From contig NZ_JAATOX010000021.1 of NCBI RefSeq assembly GCF_011806385.1, positions 1 to 44,022 on the forward strand: 44,022 nucleotides of DNA. Reading direction: 5' to 3'. Of the stretch, positions 42,302 through 44,022 are shown in pieces (the stretch's first letter is position 1; each line of letters starts with the position of its first letter). The notes beneath the pieces are model-generated. The model had not been told where the DNA came from, made no database searches, and saw only the letters and a program-made list of their open reading frames with translations. This stretch comes from Phaeobacter sp. HF9A. Its GTDB lineage: Bacteria; Pseudomonadota; Alphaproteobacteria; Rhodobacterales; Rhodobacteraceae. The position numbers and the translations under genes are program-made.

Positions 42302-44022
42302 CTAGGCGGCGTCTTGCGCGTGGCTGTCAGCCTCCCAATCCTGCGTGGTCGCGCTTGCCTGGTTGGCCCGGTCCGAGAAATAGGACATCAGCTCGGCAAG
42401 TGTCGCGGCATCGCGGCTGAGCAATTGCCCCGCCGCGCTGGTTTCTTCCACCATGGCGGCATTCTGCTGTGTGACCTGATCCAGTTGCGACACCGCGATA
42501 TTGGCCTCGCCAAGGCCCGTTGCCTGCTCACTGGTGGAATCAGCGATGCTGCTCATCAACTGCGAGATCTGGGTGACGCGTTCAGTGATGCTCTTCAACG
42601 CGTCGCCGGTGCGGGCCACCAGATCGACGCCGGCGCCAACCTGGTCGGTGCTTTTGGAAATCAGCGTCTTGATTTCACGGGCCGCATCCGTCGTCTTTTG
42701 CGACAGCCCGCGGACCTCGGAGGCGACGACCGCAAAGCCGCGCCCGGCTTCGCCAGCGCGCGCCGCTTCGACGCCCGCGTTCAAGGCCAGCAGATTGGTC
42801 TGGAAGGCGATATCGTCGATGACCCCGATGATTTGCGAAATCTGCTCCGAGCTGTCTTCGATATCCTTCATCGCCCGGACCGCGCTTTCGACCACCTCGC
42901 CGCTTGCGATGGCCTCGTCGCGGGCTTCGCGCGTTGTGGTCTCGGCATCGCGCGACCCTTCGGCCGCCGAGCGCACGCTGGCTGTCAGCTCTTCCAAGGC
43001 GGCTGCCGTCTGTTCCAGCGTCGCCGCCTGGCTTTCGGTTCTTTGCGACAGGTCATCGGAGGCCTGGCTGACCTCGGCAGAGCCATTCCTGATCGACTCG
43101 GCGACGGCAATGACCTCCTGCACGGTGGTGCTCAGCGTCTGTGCCGTGCTGTTGAAATCATCCTTCAGCTTGGCATAGCCGTCGGTCAGCTCCGCCTCGA
43201 TACGATAGGACAGGTTGCCCTGCGACAGCTCCGCCAGACCCGTTCCGATCGCCTCGACCGCAGCGGTCTGGCGCGCCTGGTTTTCCGAGCGCTCCATTTC
43301 CGCAAGCTCCGACATTTCCTCTTTTTCCACCAGACCGTCGCGGAAAACAGTCAGTGCCTTGGCAATCCGCACGATCTCGTCGCTGGCGCGATCAAACCCG
43401 CTGACCGGGCTCATATCCCCCTGCGACAGGCGTTCGGTGGTGGTGATGATGGCATTCAGCGGACGATTGATCAGAAGCTGGTTGAGCACCAGCGCCACCA
43501 CAAGAAACACCACAGCGCCCCAGCCAAGCAGTTCGAGGCTTTGTTTCACCGATGTTGCGTCCTGCGCGATCACCACTGCCTGCTCTGCCATGCTGTTCTG
43601 GCTTTCCACCCCGCGCAGGCTGGCTTGTCCGGCTATCTTCAGCACCACATTCACGGTGGCATTGGCGGCCTCCTCAGAGGCCTGATCCGCGTTCAGGGAT
43701 TGCACCCGGAAGGAGGCGAGACCCTCGGCGGGATCCGCCAGCGCCACCAGCGCGTCAATCGTCTCGCCCAACTGCCCGTCGGCGAAATCACGATACCCCG
43801 CCATCTGTGTCGCGGCGCTGTTCATATCGCCTGCGGCAAGATTGGCCTGCCCGACGTTTTCGGCGCTGACCACCCGCAGTGCCGCGCTTTGAAAGCCGCT
43901 CAGCCAGGAATTGATTTCAAGAAGCGTGTTCATATAGGCGACTTCATTGTCCAGCAGCGCCTGAATCGCGTCTCGGTTGCCGGTCGAAGCGTCATCGGCG
44001 GCGATGGTCAGCTCGAACACCA
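42302..44022 (-). CDS. Methyl-accepting chemotaxis protein (5' end outside window)
   Basis: The visible 573 codons encode the C-terminal part of a chemoreceptor; the reading frame is open at the window edge, so the first membrane segment and part of the sensor domain are missing. Seen in order: a helical periplasmic region (to about visible residue 165), a membrane segment ([20 protein letters not shown]), a HAMP domain, a second HAMP-like stretch ([16 protein letters not shown]), and a signalling domain whose hairpin tip is [20 protein letters not shown] followed by [16 protein letters not shown]. There is no C-terminal CheR/CheB pentapeptide; it ends in DSHAQDAA. Ligand is unknown. Confidence 0.93.
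   Translation of the reverse strand, partial: VFELTIAADDASTGNRDAIQALLDNEVAYMNTLLEINSWLSGFQSAALRVVSAENVGQANLAAGDMNSAATQMAGYRDFADGQLGETIDALVALADPAEGLASFRVQSLNADQASEEAANATVNVVLKIAGQASLRGVESQNSMAEQAVVIAQDATSVKQSLELLGWGAVVFLVVALVLNQLLINRPLNAIITTTERLSQGDMSPVSGFDRASDEIVRIAKALTVFRDGLVEKEEMSELAEMERSENQARQTAAVEAIGTGLAELSQGNLSYRIEAELTDGYAKLKDDFNSTAQTLSTTVQEVIAVAESIRNGSAEVSQASDDLSQRTESQAATLEQTAAALEELTASVRSAAEGSRDAETTTREARDEAIASGEVVESAVRAMKDIEDSSEQISQIIGVIDDIAFQTNLLALNAGVEAARAGEAGRGFAVVASEVRGLSQKTTDAAREIKTLISKSTDQVGAGVDLVARTGDALKSITERVTQISQLMSSIADSTSEQATGLGEANIAVSQLDQVTQQNAAMVEETSAAGQLLSRDAATLAELMSYFSDRANQASATTQDWEADSHAQDAA

Noticed and set aside
1..44022. Mobile element, prophage, CRISPR or toxin-antitoxin content
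   Set aside because: No transposase, integrase, terminal repeats, spaced direct repeats or toxin-like small genes were seen; the gene set is ordinary core chromosome.

Overview
The window is a GC-rich, gene-dense stretch of chromosome from an alphaproteobacterium, most probably a Rhodobacterales (Roseobacter-group) species. This rests on gene content: a CenR-type response regulator, the leuS-lptE-holA order, a DUF3576 lipoprotein, a DUF6525 protein, a CnoX with a WCGPC active site, a TIGR03862-type flavoprotein and a small Gram-negative porin. There are no tRNA or rRNA genes, insertion sequences, phage genes or CRISPR arrays. No intergenic gap exceeds about 300 bases. The genus is inference.

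Layout. 1-4.5 kb: rpsO and pnp, separated by a zinc-type COG0523 GTPase with a Zur-like operator and a small DUF6525 gene. 4.5-7.4 kb: a surface-polysaccharide pair, a GT2/RgpF fusion glycosyltransferase and an FkbM methyltransferase. 7.4-16.3 kb: mostly minus-strand metabolism and transport (1-Cys peroxiredoxin, orphan iolB with a divergent AraC regulator, yfdX, rluA, rarD, a homocysteine S-methyltransferase, LysE exporter and GFA protein, fRMsr, thiolase). 16.4-19.1 kb: a STAS/HATPase partner-switching pair, then a cytoplasmic gamma-glutamyltransferase-like Ntn hydrolase whose substrate-binding serines are replaced. 19.1-24.1 kb: hspQ, an SLT-domain lipoprotein, lolA and ftsK. 24.2-32 kb: a DapC-like aminotransferase, amidase, UbiH-type hydroxylase, the Trm112/Lon-N/CnoX group, xthA and cenR. 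32-36.2 kb: ribA with an unusual N-terminal half, coupled to a leaderless YkuD protein; yggS-type gene, a porin and a DUF3576 lipoprotein. 36.2-44 kb: leuS-lptE-holA, a glutathione S-transferase, a flavoprotein and the 3' part of a chemotaxis receptor gene that runs off the window.

How the parts relate. Most units are short operons closed by strong GC-rich hairpins, and stop/start overlaps (ATGA or GTGA) mark tight coupling: GT-FkbM, LysE-GFA, LonN-Trm112, ribA-YkuD and lptE-holA. Themes that recur are envelope biogenesis (LolA, LptE, porin, CenR, transglycosylase, YkuD, GT/RgpF) and proteostasis or redox repair (HspQ, Lon-N, CnoX, peroxiredoxin, fRMsr).

I do not see a convincing undescribed multi-gene system. 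The best leads are the divergent GGT-like enzyme, the STAS/HATPase pair with no sigma factor or phosphatase beside it, the Zur-box GTPase unit inside the rpsO-pnp locus, the GT2-RgpF fusion, the ribA-YkuD pair and several structured leader or intergenic elements.
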